64,000 bases of DNA from Tolypeutes matacus. Its lineage: Eukaryota > Chordata > Mammalia > Cingulata > Chlamyphoridae. The position numbers were made by a program, and so were the translations under genes. Of this stretch, positions 22,054 through 34,139 are shown piece after piece; position 1 is the stretch's first letter; every line of letters starts with the position of its first letter. The stretch is from the NCBI GenBank assembly GCA_026826555.1, contig JAKSZT010053764.1:35192261-35256260 (forward strand), written 5' to 3'. The notes below the pieces were generated by a model. That model had not been told where the DNA came from. It made no database searches and saw only the letters and a list, made by a program, of their open reading frames with translations.

Positions 22054-24036
22054 AGGAAGTTGTGGGCAAGATGGCATAGATTTAAGTGGGCACTCACCAG
22101 CTTTCTTGCAAAAAATGGCTGAGATGACGCAAGATCCTGCATGAGTGAGCTGTTTTGGGAACCCACAGAGCAGGGGGCTTCAGGGCATCGATCTGGAGGG
22201 AACTGGACAAAGAGATAAAAGGCCCAAGGGAAAACCGTGAGTATCTCTGATAGTTGGAAACAGTGAGTGGCTAAGCCCCACCTTCAAAGAAAAAAGCTGC
22301 TGCAAACTCCCTGACTCACAGCAGCCAGGGAGTGCTCTCCAGGAGTAAGAAGGTTCTGGTGAAGAGGGGAGAGGGGTTTCCTTTCTGTGGGTTTGGTTGC
22401 CTAGACCCCCTTTGAACTTTAGGGAGTATACCAGCTGGCAAGAGGTGGCTCTGGGAAGAGGGGAGAGGCGAATCTGCTAAGGCAAGGTGATTTACATAGC
22501 TGACCTGGGAGAGACAAACTGGACTGGGAGAAGGTGGGGTCAGGCTGTTGACTACTCCGGTGTTGAAAACTATCAAATCCTAACTCCCCTAAAGGAGGCA
22601 AGCAATAGGAAGCACTTAATAACCTTCCAAAGACCTATTTAGGGTCCCCTGGGAAGAGGGGGAGTCCTGGAAGAGGGTGAAGAGTCATTTCTCTGCAGTG
22701 AGTTTGGATACCAGAGTCCCATTTGAATTTCAGAAGGGAATTCAACCTGACCAGGAGAGGCAAGGGGGCATCTGATCACACAGGCTATCGTGTCCTGCTA
22801 CCCTGGGAGAGAAAGCAATAAGAATGAAAAGGGAGCAGAGACAGACAGGCTCCTAATCAGCAGGAATTTACCCAACTGCAAAGAGTCAAACCTGCTCTAG
22901 GGAAAGTGATGGATAGCTCTATAGCTAACTGACCCAATGAGAAAGTTTAGCTCAGTGGAGGAGTCTCTGCTTTAAATATACAAGGTCCCTAGTTCGATTT
23001 CCCGCTCTCCTTAGAGTAGTGATCCACCGGGTTATCAAATGCCTAGCTGATGCTTTAGGACAGGGAACACATAGATATTATTTTTGTATTAGCTTCTCTA
23101 GGGTCTCTTATTTTTCTTTTAAAAAAGTTTCCTTTTTTTAAAATCTAACTTAGTTTACTCACTAAAACCCGATTCAAAACCTGCAGAGGGCAGGCTTCAG
23201 GGTAATTGATTGATGAACATGAGTAGCCTGAGTAGCTCCTTAGGGGTATAAGAGAGAAGACTGTATTTCTTTAGTTTTTGTTTGATTCCTTGCTTGAGTT
23301 TTTTTTTGTTGTTGTTGTTGTTGTTGTTGTTGTTCTTTTTTTCCCTCTCTTTCTTCCCCCACCCCATTTTTTTTCTTTTTTTAATTTAGGTGCACCTGTC
23401 TTATTTCTTATTTGCTGTGTTTCCCTCTTCCCTTTGTTTCCCCCCTTTTTTATATACCAGTTTTGTCTACCTATCCTAATTCTTTTTCTACCTTCATCTT
23501 CCTGCCTTCTGCTTTCTGTTTTTGTTCTTATATTCTACCTCTCTTTGTTTAGTCATCAATTTTTCCTTTTTTTCTTTCTTTCTCCTCTATTCTTTGTTTT
23601 CTTTCTTTTTTAACTTTTTTTCATATTGTCTTTTCTTTTTTCTTTCCCTCTCTTCATATCATTCTCGTCTGTTAATTCATTCTAGATATTTTTCTCTATA
23701 TGGTTTTTCATTTCATTCTTTGTACCCCACTTTTTTATTCTTACTCCTCTGCACTTCTTATATGAGTTAATTATTCATTTCACTAGGTCTTCTATGATTC
23801 CACTTCTACCTTTTACTATTATGATTACTATTATCCTATTTCTTTTCTTACCTCTTTCCCTTTCTCTGGCCCTAATCTTTTTCTTTCAAGGGAATGTAGA
23901 CAACAGCACGGAAATAGAATAAGAGGAACAAAGTCTCAAAGATAAAACTTACCCCACACACAAAAACAGCAGCTAAACAAAACCCCAGAGTAGAGAGAGA
24001 AAGTAATCAACTGAATAAGCCCATCAAGTTAAAGAG
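22054..24036 (+). promoter_or_regulatory. LINE-1 5' UTR (promoter region)
   Basis: About 2 kb between the 5' target duplication and the first ORF1 methionine. In LINE-1 this region carries the internal Pol II promoter; that role is inferred from position. It has three parts: a moderately GC-rich part (22054-22930), a segment with tRNA-like Pol III boxes (22945-23010), and a long pyrimidine-rich tract (about 23240-23880). The predicted Phe/Ser-rich ORFs here come from the T/C bias. Confidence 0.7.
22945..23010 (+). repeat. tRNA-like segment, possible DAS-related SINE fragment
   Basis: An A-box-like word (TAGCTCAGTGG, 22947-22957) and a B-box-like word (AGTTCGATTTC, 22991-23001), about 33 bp apart, as in a tRNA gene or tRNA-derived SINE. 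The 3' end (cccgctctcc) resembles the end of the tRNA-like head of DAS SINEs. A full cloverleaf does not pair well, so it is not called a tRNA gene. Confidence 0.5.
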
Positions 24037-24965
24037 ATGCCTAAACACCAACAAAAAATTATAAACCATACTAAGAAACAGGAAGACATGGCCCAGTCCA
24101 ATGAACAAATCAAAAACCAGGAGGAAATGCAGAACATGGAACAATTAATTAGAGCTGTCCAAACAAATATCATGAACCAACTTAATGAAGTGAAGGAAAG
24201 ATTAAGGATATTAAGAAGACATTGTAGAATGTACTGAAGAAATTGTAAACATACATTAAAAGATAATGGATATGATGGTGATGAAAGGCATAAGCCAAGA
24301 AATCAAAAATACACTGGAAGCACATAACAGCAGATTTGAACAGGCAGAGGAAAGAATTAGCAATGTGGAAAACAGTATCTCTGAAATCAAACAGTTAGTA
24401 AAACAGATAGATAAAAAGAAATGAAAAATCCAACAGGGCCTTAGGGATCTGAACGATAACACAAAAGACACAAACATATGCATTATAGGCATCTCAGAAG
24501 GAGAAGAGAAGGGAAAGGGGACGGAAGGAGTGTTGGAAGAAAGAATAGCTGGAAACTTCCCAACCCTATTGAGGGAGATGGATGTACATGTCCAGGAAGC
24601 AAATCATACCCCAAACAGTATAAACTCCAACAGGCCTACTACAAGACACACACTTGTCAAGTTGTCCAATGCTCAAGACAAAGAGAGAATACAGAAAGCA
24701 GCAAGAGAAAAGAGAACCAACACTTACTAGGGAAGCTCAGAAGATTAAGTACTGATCTCTCAACTGAACAGTGGAGGGAAGAAGGCAGTGGTACAACATA
24801 GTCAAAGTGTTAAAAGAAAAAAACTTCCAGCCAAGAATTCTCTATCCAGTAAATATGGCGTTCAAAAATGATGGAGAATTCAAAATATTCACAGATAAAC
24901 AGAATTTAAGAGAGTATGCCAATAAGAAACCTACCCTTCAAGAAATACTAAAGGGAGTGCTGTAG
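24037..24965 (+). pseudogene. LINE-1 ORF1, frameshifted
   Basis: Encodes what was the LINE-1 RNA-binding chaperone. The start is the MPKHQQK methionine, followed by a Lys/Glu/Gln-rich region like the coiled-coil part (about 66 codons to 24237). The frame then shifts. The middle, with RRM-like and basic segments, is scattered over two frames (24478-24801 and 24530-24730). The C-terminal end is readable in 24771-24965 as NIVKVLKEKNFQPRILYP and LREYANKKPTLQEILK, both characteristic of L1 ORF1 C-termini. At least two frameshifts inactivate it. Confidence 0.85.
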
Positions 24966-25080
24966 GTTGAAAGGAAAAAAGAGGAGATAGAGAGTTGGAG
25001 GAGAGTGTAAGAAAAAAATTTTTAAAGTACCAAAAAGAGAAATAAAAACAACATATGAAATACATAAACCCAAAGAAAAT

Positions 25081-28000
25081 ATGGCTAATGTAAGTAATTA
25101 CTTAACAGTTATAACAGTGAATGTTAATGAATTAAACTTACCAGTCAAAAGACACAGATTGGCAGAATGGATAAGGAAATATAACCTATCTATATGCTAT
25201 CTACAAGAAACCCACCTTAGACCCAGGGATTCAAGGAGGCTGAAAGTGAATGGCTGGAAAACAATTTTACAAGCAAACAACAACCAAAAAACAGTGGGAG
25301 TAGCTTTACCAATATCAGACAAAATAGACTTTAAATGTAAAATTATTTTAAGAGACAAAGATGGACACTTTATATTCGTAAAAGGGGTCATCTTTCAAGA
25401 AGAAAGAACAACCATAAACATTTATGCACCTAACCAGGATGCCTCAAAATACATGAGGCAAACACTGGTAAGGCTAAGTAGGGAAATAGATGCATCTACA
25501 ATTATAGTGGAGGACTTTAATACACCATTGTCACCATTAGACTGGACATCTTGACAGAAAATCAATAAAGAAACAAAGACTTTGAATAATACATTAGAAG
25601 ATCTGGACCTAATAGACATATACAGAACACTAAACCAAAATACAGCAGGATATACTTTCTTCTTGATTGCACATGGATGATTTCCAAGATAGACCACATG
25701 CTAGGCCACAAAACAAATCTCAATGAATTCAGAAAGGTTGAAATTATACAAAGTAATTTCTCTGACCACAATGGAATGAAGCTGGAAATCAATAAGGGCC
25801 AGAGAACCAGATTAGGCACAAAGATATGGAAGTTAAACAACACACTCTTAGACAAACAGTGCATCAAGAAGGAAATCTCAAAGGAAATCAGTAACTACCT
25901 TGAAATGAATGAAAATGACAACACAACTTATCAAAACCTACAGGGTGCAGCAAAAGTGGTACTGAGAGGGAAATTCATAGCCATAAACACATATATCAAA
26001 AAAGAAGAAAGAGCTAAAATCACAGACCTAACTGCACACCTAGAGGAATTAGAAAAATAACAACAAACTAACCCCCAAATGATGTAGTAAAGAAGGAAAT
26101 AACAAAGATTACAGAAGTAAATGATATAGAAAATAAGAAACACTAGAAAAAATAAACAAAACCAAAAGCTGGATCTTGGAGAAGATCAATGAAATTGACA
26201 ACCCTTAGCTAGACTAACAAAGAAACAAAGAGAAAAGATGTAAATACACAAAATAAGAAAAAAGGAAGGGGATTTCACCACTGACCCTACAGAAATAAAG
26301 AGTATCATAAGAGGATACTTAAAAAAATTATATGCCAATAAGAAGGATAACTTAGAGGAAATGGACAAATTACTAGAATGACACTAGCAGCCTACACTGA
26401 TGAAAGAAGAAATTGAGGAACTCAACAGACCAATCACAAGTAACGAGATTGAATTTGTCATCAAAAACCTTCCAACCAAGAGCCCAGGACCAGATGGCTT
26501 CACAGGTGAATTCTACCAAACATTCTGGAAAGAACTACCACCATTCCTGCTTAAACTCTTCCAAAAAATAGAAGTAGAAGGAATATTGCCTATTCTATGA
26601 TGCCAACATTGCTCTAATACCAAAGTCAAACAAAGCCACAAGAAAGGAAAATTACAGACCAATCTCTCTAATGAACCTAGGTGCTAAAATCCTCAACAAA
26701 ATACTTACTAATCATATTCAACAACACATCATATGAATTATACACCATGACAAAGTGGGTTTCATCTCTGGTATGCAAGGATGTTTCAACATAAGAAAAT
26801 CAATCAACGTAATACACCACATAAACAGATAAAAAAAAAATCATATGATCATTTTATCGACACAGCAAAAGGATTTGACAAAATACAGCACCTATTCCTA
26901 ATAAAAAACTTCAAAGGATAGGAATAGAAGGAAAATTCCTCAACATGATAAAGGGTATATATGAAAAATCCACAGCTAACATCATATACTATGGTGAAAT
27001 CTGAAAATCTTTCCCTCTAAGATTGGGAACAAGACAAGGATGCCCACTATCACTGCTCCTATTTAACATTGTGTTAGAAGTACTTGCTAGACCTCTTAAG
27101 CAAGAAAAAGATAAAAAAAGGCATCCAAATTGGAAAGAAAGGCATCAAATTTCACTATTTGCAGACAACATCATCCTCTTCAGAGAAAGCCCTGAGAAAT
27201 CTACAACAAAGCTTCTAGAGCTTATGAATGAGTTCACTAACGTCGCAGGTTATAATATCAATGCAAAAAAATCAGTAGCATTTCTGTACACCAATAATGA
27301 GCAATCTAAGGAGGAAATCAAGACAAAAATCCCATTTACAATAGCAACTGAAAGAACCAAATACCTAGGAATAAATTTAACTAAAGACATAAATGACTTA
27401 TACACAGAAAACTACACAAAACTGTTAAAGGAAATCAAAGAAGACTTAAATAAATGGAAGAATATTCCTTGTTCATGCATAGGAAGACTAAACATCATTA
27501 AGTTGTCTATCCTACCCAAAAAGATCTACAGATTTAATGCAATCCCAATAGAAATCAACACAGCATTTTTTACCGAATTGGAAAAAATAACTATGAAATT
27601 TATTTGGAAGGGCAAGAGGTCCCAAATAGCCAAAAAGACATATTGAAAAAGAAAAATGAAATTGGAGGTATCACACTACCTGACTTTAAAACATACTACA
27701 AAGCTACAGTGGTCAAAACTGCCTGGTTTTGGCACAGAGATAGACATACTGACCAAGGGAACCTAATTGAAAGTTCTGATATAGATCCACACATATGCAA
27801 TCATCTGATTTTCAACAAGGCCACCAAACCTGCTCAACTGGAAAGAATGGCCTCTTCAACAAATGGTGCTTGGAGAAGTGGATATCCATATCTAAAAGGA
27901 TGAGAGAAGAACACCATCTCGCACCTTATAGAAAAATCAACTCAAGATGGATCAAATATGTAAATATAAGAGTCAAAACCAAAAAGACCTTGGAAGATAA

Positions 28001-28870
28001 CATAGGGAAGCATCTACAGGACTTTGTAATAGGAAATGGTTTCAGGAACTTCACACCCAAAGCACAAGCAGTGAAAGAAAAAATAGATAAAAGGGACTTC
28101 CTCAAAATTAAAAACTTTTGCACTTCAAAGGAGTTTGTCAAGAAAGTGAAAAGGCAGCCTACCCAATGGGAGAAAATATTTGGTAACCATAAATCTGATA
28201 GGCAGCTAATAGCTAGCATATATAAAGAAATCCTACATCTCAAAAAGAAAAAGAAAAACAACCCATTTAAAAAATGGGCAAATGATTTAAACAGATACTT
28301 CTCCAAAGAAGAAAAGCACATGAAAAGATGCTCAACATCGCTAGCTATAAGGGAAATGCAAATCAAAACTACAATGAGATACCATCTTACACCCATTAGA
28401 CTTGTGGCCCTTAAAAAAACAGAGGACTACAAGTGTTGGAGAGAATGTAAAGGAAGAGGAACACTCATCCACTGCTGGTGGGAATGTAGAATGATCCAGC
28501 CATTGTGGAGGACAGTTTGGCGGGTCCTCAAAAACTAACTATAGATCTGCCATATGATCCAGCAATTCCACTGCTGGGTATATATCCAGAAGAATTGAAA
28601 GCAAGGACACGAACAGATATATGCACATCAATGCCCATAGTGGCATTATTCACTATTGCCAAAAGTTGGAATCAACCCAAATGCTCATCAACAGAGGAAT
28701 GGATAAACAAAATTGGTGTATACATACAATGGAATACTACTCATCTGTAAGAAGGAATACAGTACTAACACACAGGGTAATATGAATGAAACTTGAGGAC
28801 CTTATGTTGAGTGAAGCAAGCCAGGCATTGAAAGATGAATAGTACATGACCTCACTGATAGGAATTAAGC
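25081..28870 (+). pseudogene. LINE-1 ORF2 (endonuclease/reverse transcriptase), disrupted
   Basis: The endonuclease domain is readable from 25081 (LPVKRHRLAEWIRK, CYLQETHLRPRDS, DFNTPLS) and ends at a stop at 25552-25554. Later pieces lie in different frames: 25677-26060, 26400-26600 ([20 protein letters not shown], the RT entry region), 27023-27646 ([20 protein letters not shown]), 27795-28538 (C-terminal part with CHWW-like IHCWWECR), and 28505-28750 (ELPYDP-like end). The RT active-site box reads LFADN at 27157-27171 instead of LFADD, so a catalytic Asp is replaced by Asn. Several stops and frameshifts make it non-functional. Confidence 0.9.
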
Positions 28871-31762
28871 AAATTGAGCAGACTTAGAGAGCTAGAGTAT
28901 GAAAGAAAGGTTTACAGGAAATAGAAAAGGAGAAGAAGCCAACGCCCATATGGGCAAAATCTATGATAAGGTGGAAGTGAGTAGTTGTACAGTAAAGAGA
29001 TATGACAGGGGTGTAGTGATACTATTGGGTTGGGCATTGCAAGTTTGACAGGGGTTTAGGTTGGGGAGGGTGGGTTGGATGGTCCACGGAACTGGGGGGG
29101 AGGGTTGGGGAAGGGAGCAGGTGAACACTGGGGATTGGTGGGTATGTGGTTGAAACTGTAATGTTGGGAAAACTCTTTGGACAATATGGCAAGAAGGGTT
29201 ACTGGTTTATGGTGCTGGATGGGGGGCCTTTGGGGCAGGGTGCATCTGGGTCAGTCCTCTACAGAATGTTTGAGTGATCATTTTGTCATATTGTGTTTTA
29301 TCAGTGGGTGGAGACCCACACAATGAGCGGGAAGGAGTTGGACTCCCATCCTGGGGAGCCTCGATAAGTTCTCAAACAGAGGGGTGGGTGTCTCTTGAGA
29401 GCATGGGTGGTTTCTAATAGGGAAGAACAGATCAGTGTGTCAAGCCCTCGGTGTTGTTGCAAGTAACTATGAATCCTGTCCTTTAAGGAGTGAAGCCTGG
29501 TGGTGGCCAGGGGCCTCAAGGGGAGGGGGAGGGAGGAATAGAATAGATGGAAGAGGGGGTATTTAGGGGGCAATGGAAGTGTTCTGCATGATCTTGCAGT
29601 GTTGGATACAGGCCATGTTAAATTTCAGCAAAAATTTATAAAAGTGTGTGGTCTAAAATGTAAACCATAATGTAAACCATTGACCATGGTTAGTAGCTAT
29701 GTTTCAATTTTTGTACGTCAGTTGTAACAAATGTACCATCCACACATTAAAAAGGTTAATATAGGAAGGGGGGAAAAAGGGGAGGATGTTGGGTATATGG
29801 GAGTCCCCTATATTCTGTATGTGACTTTACTGTGACATAAAAGTTCTTTGAAGACAAAATGAAAAAAAGTTAGACACTGGGAAAGAAATGGAAGAAATTG
29901 TCACTGTACATACAGGACAACAGATATTACAGTGATGAAAGGCACAACACCAAAAAAAAGTTTTTTTTTTAATATTTGTCATTAATTTTTTAATACCTCA
30001 ATTTTTAAATTTTAATTTAGTTTTAGTTTTTCTAAATTATTATGTATTTTATTTCTTATGTTTAAACCTAGCATTATTATTTCATTTTCCTATTAATTTT
30101 ATTTGGCGATATTCTTGACTTCATTTTGAAAGTTTTGGACCACAGAAGGGTTACAATTGTGCCAGGGGAGGAAGATCAATGTGGGGAGTCAGTGATGGGG
30201 GATACATGGGAGGAAGTTCACCTTGGCATACATATAAGGTATATAACTGCGTTCAAATGTTCATGGGGCATTGTCACAGTGGGTAGAGATTCACACAATA
30301 ACCGAAAGAGTATTGAATTCCCATCCTGGGGAGCTCTGCCACATTCTCTAATAGAACAGCAACAATACCCCGAGTGCAGGCCAACAAATAGTGAAGACTG
30401 GTCCATTGATGGGCCCTTGATATTGACAACTATGTTTATGAGCCTTTGCTCTTGAAATTGTAACTTAGCCTAGTGTTGTAGAGTACCTAGGAGTTACCTC
30501 CTGAGAGCCTCCTTGTTGCTCAAATGTGGCCTCTCTCTAAGCCAAACTCAGTATATAAATGCATTACCTTCCCCCCAGCATGGGACATGACTCCCAGGGA
30601 TGAGCCTCCCTGGCACCAAGGGATTACTACCAAGCACCAACTAGCAATACAACTGGAAAAAGACCTTGAATAAAAGGGAGGAAAAGGTGAAGACAAATGA
30701 TTTTATATGGCTAAGAGATTTTTAAGTAAGTCGAGAGGTTTTCCCTGAGGTAACACTTATGCATGTCTCAGACGGATTGCGTAGACTGCCAAAGTAGATA
30801 CTACCCTAAATACTGGGGCTCCTGAGGGCTCTGGAGACACCCAGGTCCTACAGTCTTGGCAGATAGCTCCAGAGTTTGGTGCCTTGCCAGTGGGCCCTAC
30901 TTTGGAGTTTTTGCTCCTGAGTGTGACAGAGTTAGGCTCAGTTGTGAGTTCTCTACACATGCCTCTTCTGTCCCTTCTATTTGAAACTATAGTCAGTGCT
31001 GAAGTTGGTAGGTATGGCCCAAGAGATTTGAATCTTTGGGGTGTCCATATGCCAGCTAAGCCCTGAGCCTCAGCAGAGTTGCAACTCCTACTCTCCAGTT
31101 CATTGGACTCACCCAGGACAACCAACAAGGAGGTAAGGATGGACAACCATCATACCAAGGAACTGAAAGAGTCTACAACTTCAGACAAGAGAGTCCCATC
31201 CATCAGCCATATGAGATCAAAACCCCCTCTCAATTAGAGGTGGAGTGGGCATCACCATCCCAGAATCCTCAGGATTGGGAGATCAAATTTGGACTAGACT
31301 AGACTTACTGGTATTCTACTATAGACTTATTGTGATTCTAGCAATAGAAGAAATTATATCATTGATGTGGAGTCAGTGGCCACTGGGGGTGCTGAGGGCA
31401 GGGAGAGGGAGGGAGAAGTATAATAGAGGGGCACTTTTGGGACTTGGAATTGTTCTGAATGACACTGCAATGACAGGTACAGGCCATTATACATGCTGCC
31501 ATAACTTACAGAATTGAGTGGGAGAGAGTATAAACTACAATGTAAATTATAATGTATGCTTAGTGGCAATGCTCCAAAATGTGTTCATCAATTGCAATGA
31601 ATGTACCACACCAATGAAAGAATTTGTTAATGTGGGGAAAAGTGGAAGCTGTGGGGAGTGGTGCATATGGGAATCCCTTATATTTTTATATTTGCAATGT
31701 AACATTTTATGCAAATCTAAGTATCTTTTAGAAAAAATAAAAAATATATTAAAAAAAAAAAG
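28870..31762 (+). other. Long LINE-1 3' UTR with two related modules
   Basis: Non-coding tail of about 2.9 kb. A first module (29280-29880) and a second (30260-31740) share landmarks in the same order: a 'gtgggtagag...cacacaat' segment, 'cccatcctggggagc', 'tacaggccat', a 'gtaaacca.aatgtaa' region and a final 'tatgggaatccc' region. The first module already ends like an L1 3' terminus. A T-rich spacer (about 29945-30120) follows. The block from 29640 on is shared with copy a, so the arrangement predates both insertions. Confidence 0.7.
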
Positions 31763-31773
31763 GTAACTCTGCT

Positions 31774-32135
31774 GGTTATAAATTTCCAAGTAAAGTAACT
31801 GAGGGCAGAGGCCTGTAAGAAAAGCACTTTATTCTTATTTACAAAACTTGCCCTGTATCCCACTGACAAGCTTCCTCTTCAGAGGGAGCCAGAAAATGAC
31901 AGCAATAATTTAACACTGTTAAAAAAAAAAAAGTCACAGTCTCCCTCCTAAGTAGTTGGGTCCCCAGTGTTTCACTTGGATCAGCTATTTGAGATTTGGA
32001 ATGTACTTTCCCAGTGAGACAATGTTGGTAAGGTAGATAAAGTCCTAAAACAACTTGCAATAGTCAATTTAACCATATCATTGTAAATGCTATCAAGCTT
32101 TCGAGATGAAAGCTTCAATCTTTATTATAGATTAC
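31774..32135. other. Unassigned flank of the LINE-1
   Basis: Sequence after the 3' target duplication. A poly(A) run at 31920-31931 and a small AGCTTTC/GAAAGCT inverted repeat at 32097-32113 are visible. No gene. Confidence 0.4.
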
Positions 32136-32139
32136 CCAC

Positions 32140-32280
32140 ATTTTCAGATTAAAAAACAATACAAAACTGAGCATAAAGAAATAGTCATTTGCCCAAAGTT
32201 ACACAGTTAAATAAAGACTAAGCCAGCATTGAAATGAAGGTCTGTCTGACCCCACAGCAGAGCTCATAACCACCATGTCA
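32140..32280 (-). repeat. MIR SINE, antisense
   Basis: Antisense MIR order: 'tcatttgcccaaagttacac', 'gaaggtctgtctgaccccac', 'agctcataaccaccatgtca'. Confidence 0.65.
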
Positions 32281-32559
32281 CTCTATTGGAATTACTATCA
32301 AGAGTTCACTACAAATAAAATTAGGATGTCCACCATATATAAAGATGTTTAGTGAGAAATGAATTCGATTTCCATATTGAAATTCCTCAACCACATTTTT
32401 TCTGATGGCATCTCTGCAGAAAGAACAAAAACCCCTCTTCCAAATTCTTCACAGTCCAACTCTGTCCAGTTTCAGTTTACTTGCCACTGCTTTCTAGAAG
32501 GCTTCTGAACTACCTACTGTCATACTGGGTTAGAAGATGCCCCTTGATGTTCCATAACT

Positions 32560-32715
32560 CTCTGGCTTTATCACTGTTGCAGCACTCATCTCACTGCATT
32601 GAAAGCATCTCTTCCCTTCTGTCTCTTCTGCTGGACTGTGTGCTTCCTAATGGCAGGGGATGTGTATAGTTCATCCTTGTTTCCCCAGGGACTGGTGCTC
32701 AGTGATTTAGAAGCA
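32560..32715 (+). repeat. L2 LINE 3' fragment
   Basis: Matches the L2 3' end pattern: 'ctggactgtgtgcttcctaa', 'tggcaggggatgtgtatagt', 'tcatccttgtttccccaggg', 'ctggtgctcagtgatttag'. The ORFs at 32481-32967 overlapping it are therefore not gene evidence. Confidence 0.65.
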
Positions 32716-33415
32716 ACAGCTCCAGAGAGACTGGGGAAGGGGTTGTACAGATACTATACTTTCCTGGAAGCATTCTCACCTGGGGTTCCTGCTTGGTCCC
32801 AGGCAGGCAGGGCCCTCCTTCTTTTCCACTCTCATCCTCAAGTTTCAGCCTACCGGTTCCCATCACTATCCTGCACTATCAGAGATTTTCTGGTCCCCTC
32901 TGGTCTCCAAGGAGAAGGGTCTTTGCAGGAGAGGAGAAGGGAGCATTATGTGGCAACTGTCTCTTAAATGTTTCCCTTTCATTTGTTAGAATTAGTCAAA
33001 GGGTCCTGCTTAGCCACCAAAGGAGCTGGGAAGTCCAGCCTTCCCATGTGTCCACAAAGGAGAGAAGAACTGGAAATAGACAAGCACTAATAAACTCTAT
33101 CCAACCCGGCTCTTTTCTTTCTTTGTTCCTTTTGACTGTGAAGCCTAATCTTTAGATTATTTTGCAGAAAAATTAGGAAGCCATGGATGAAGAAAGATGC
33201 ATTGATTATTTAGAGGAAAGCTTAGAAGCTGCACCTATCTACCTGTCTTCCTTCTTGGATAGACTATGATGATGAACATTTCCTCAAAGGAGTAGTGTTA
33301 AAGACCTTGAGTTGAAGAGGCAGATTAGAGCACTAGGAGGTCATGAGAAAACTCCAAGTATCATAGAGAAATGAAATATCTGAAGGTGGGCAGCCACTTT
33401 AATAAAAGGTACAAA
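32716..33415. other. Unassigned intergenic sequence
   Basis: Moderately GC-rich stretch with overlapping 120-codon ORFs (32599-32967, 32793-33155) that partly run through the L2 fragment. No motif or splice-supported gene structure is seen. Confidence 0.4.
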
Positions 33416-33419
33416 ATTC

Positions 33420-33600
33420 ATGAATGGTCAAGTTTCATATAGCATTTTAGGGCCTACAAAGCTTTTTCACATATATTATTAGATATAATCTTCCCAACAT
33501 CCCTGAGTTACATAGTCTTATCCCCATTTTACAGATGAGGCTTAAAGACATTAAGTAAATTATCAAGCTGAATCTGGATTCACTGCCCTGCAACAATCAT
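33420..33600 (-). repeat. MIR SINE, antisense
   Basis: Antisense MIR: 'cttatccccattttacagat', 'gaggcttaaagacattaagt' and a diverged head. Confidence 0.7.
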
Positions 33601-34139
33601 TTTACATGAACACAGTTAAAACCAAAGTGAGAAATATTTATTTTGGATATATTTCTCCCCCACCACCACCACCACTTTAAAAATGATGAATCTTGAAGTA
33701 AAACATTCCATAATAGTGATAGAATACCACTGACTTCAGGATAAAGGCAACTCCTTCCTAGCTTTTCCATTCTCTCATACACTTCATTAATTTAATATTT
33801 AGGTCTTTTGGTTTTATTAGCTTAGGGGAACTGGCACTATAAAAATGAAAAACATCCTAAATAAAAACTAGAACTGTTGCATATTTACATAGATGGAAGT
33901 GATTCTTTCAGCCCTAAGACATAGAAGGGATGGTATGGCTGCCTAAGTCAGGATATTCAGATCTGCTACCAAGTAATAAACACAAAGAAATGAGTGACAG
34001 AAGAGAGAATTGGAGCCCAAAGCACTTCACCTCTTGTCTTATTGTAGCCCATATTCTGTGACTAAAACATCCTAAGTAACTTCTGAAACCTGCTATTTTG
34101 ACATTTGGATAGTTTTTGTGGTCCATCTCAAAACCACCC

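Larger units (their letters stand above)
22043..31773 (+). mobile_element. Complete-length, defective LINE-1 (copy c), about 9.7 kb
   Basis: The element at 22054-31762 is flanked by GTAACTCTGCT at 22043-22053 and 31763-31773. It has a 5' UTR (22054-24036), ORF1 (24037-24965), a 115-bp spacer, ORF2 (25081 to about 28870), a 3' UTR of about 2.9 kb, and a poly(A) run from 31751. The 5' end carries 'gggcaagatggcat', like the 'aagatggcggc' of L1 5' UTRs. At 9.7 kb it is well above the 6-7 kb usual for mammalian L1, the excess lying in the two UTRs. ORF1 and ORF2 contain stops and frameshifts, so it cannot move by itself. Confidence 0.88.

Noticed and set aside
22945..23010. Functional tRNA gene
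   Set aside because: A- and B-like boxes are present, but the acceptor and T stems do not pair; a degraded SINE-like segment is more likely.
23278..23770. Long Phe/Leu/Val-rich ORFs that look like membrane proteins
   Set aside because: They come from a T/C-rich tract in the LINE-1 5' UTR; low complexity, no start context, no motif.
32481..33155. Three overlapping ORFs up to 122 codons
   Set aside because: They overlap an L2 fragment and lie in different frames with no splice-supported structure.
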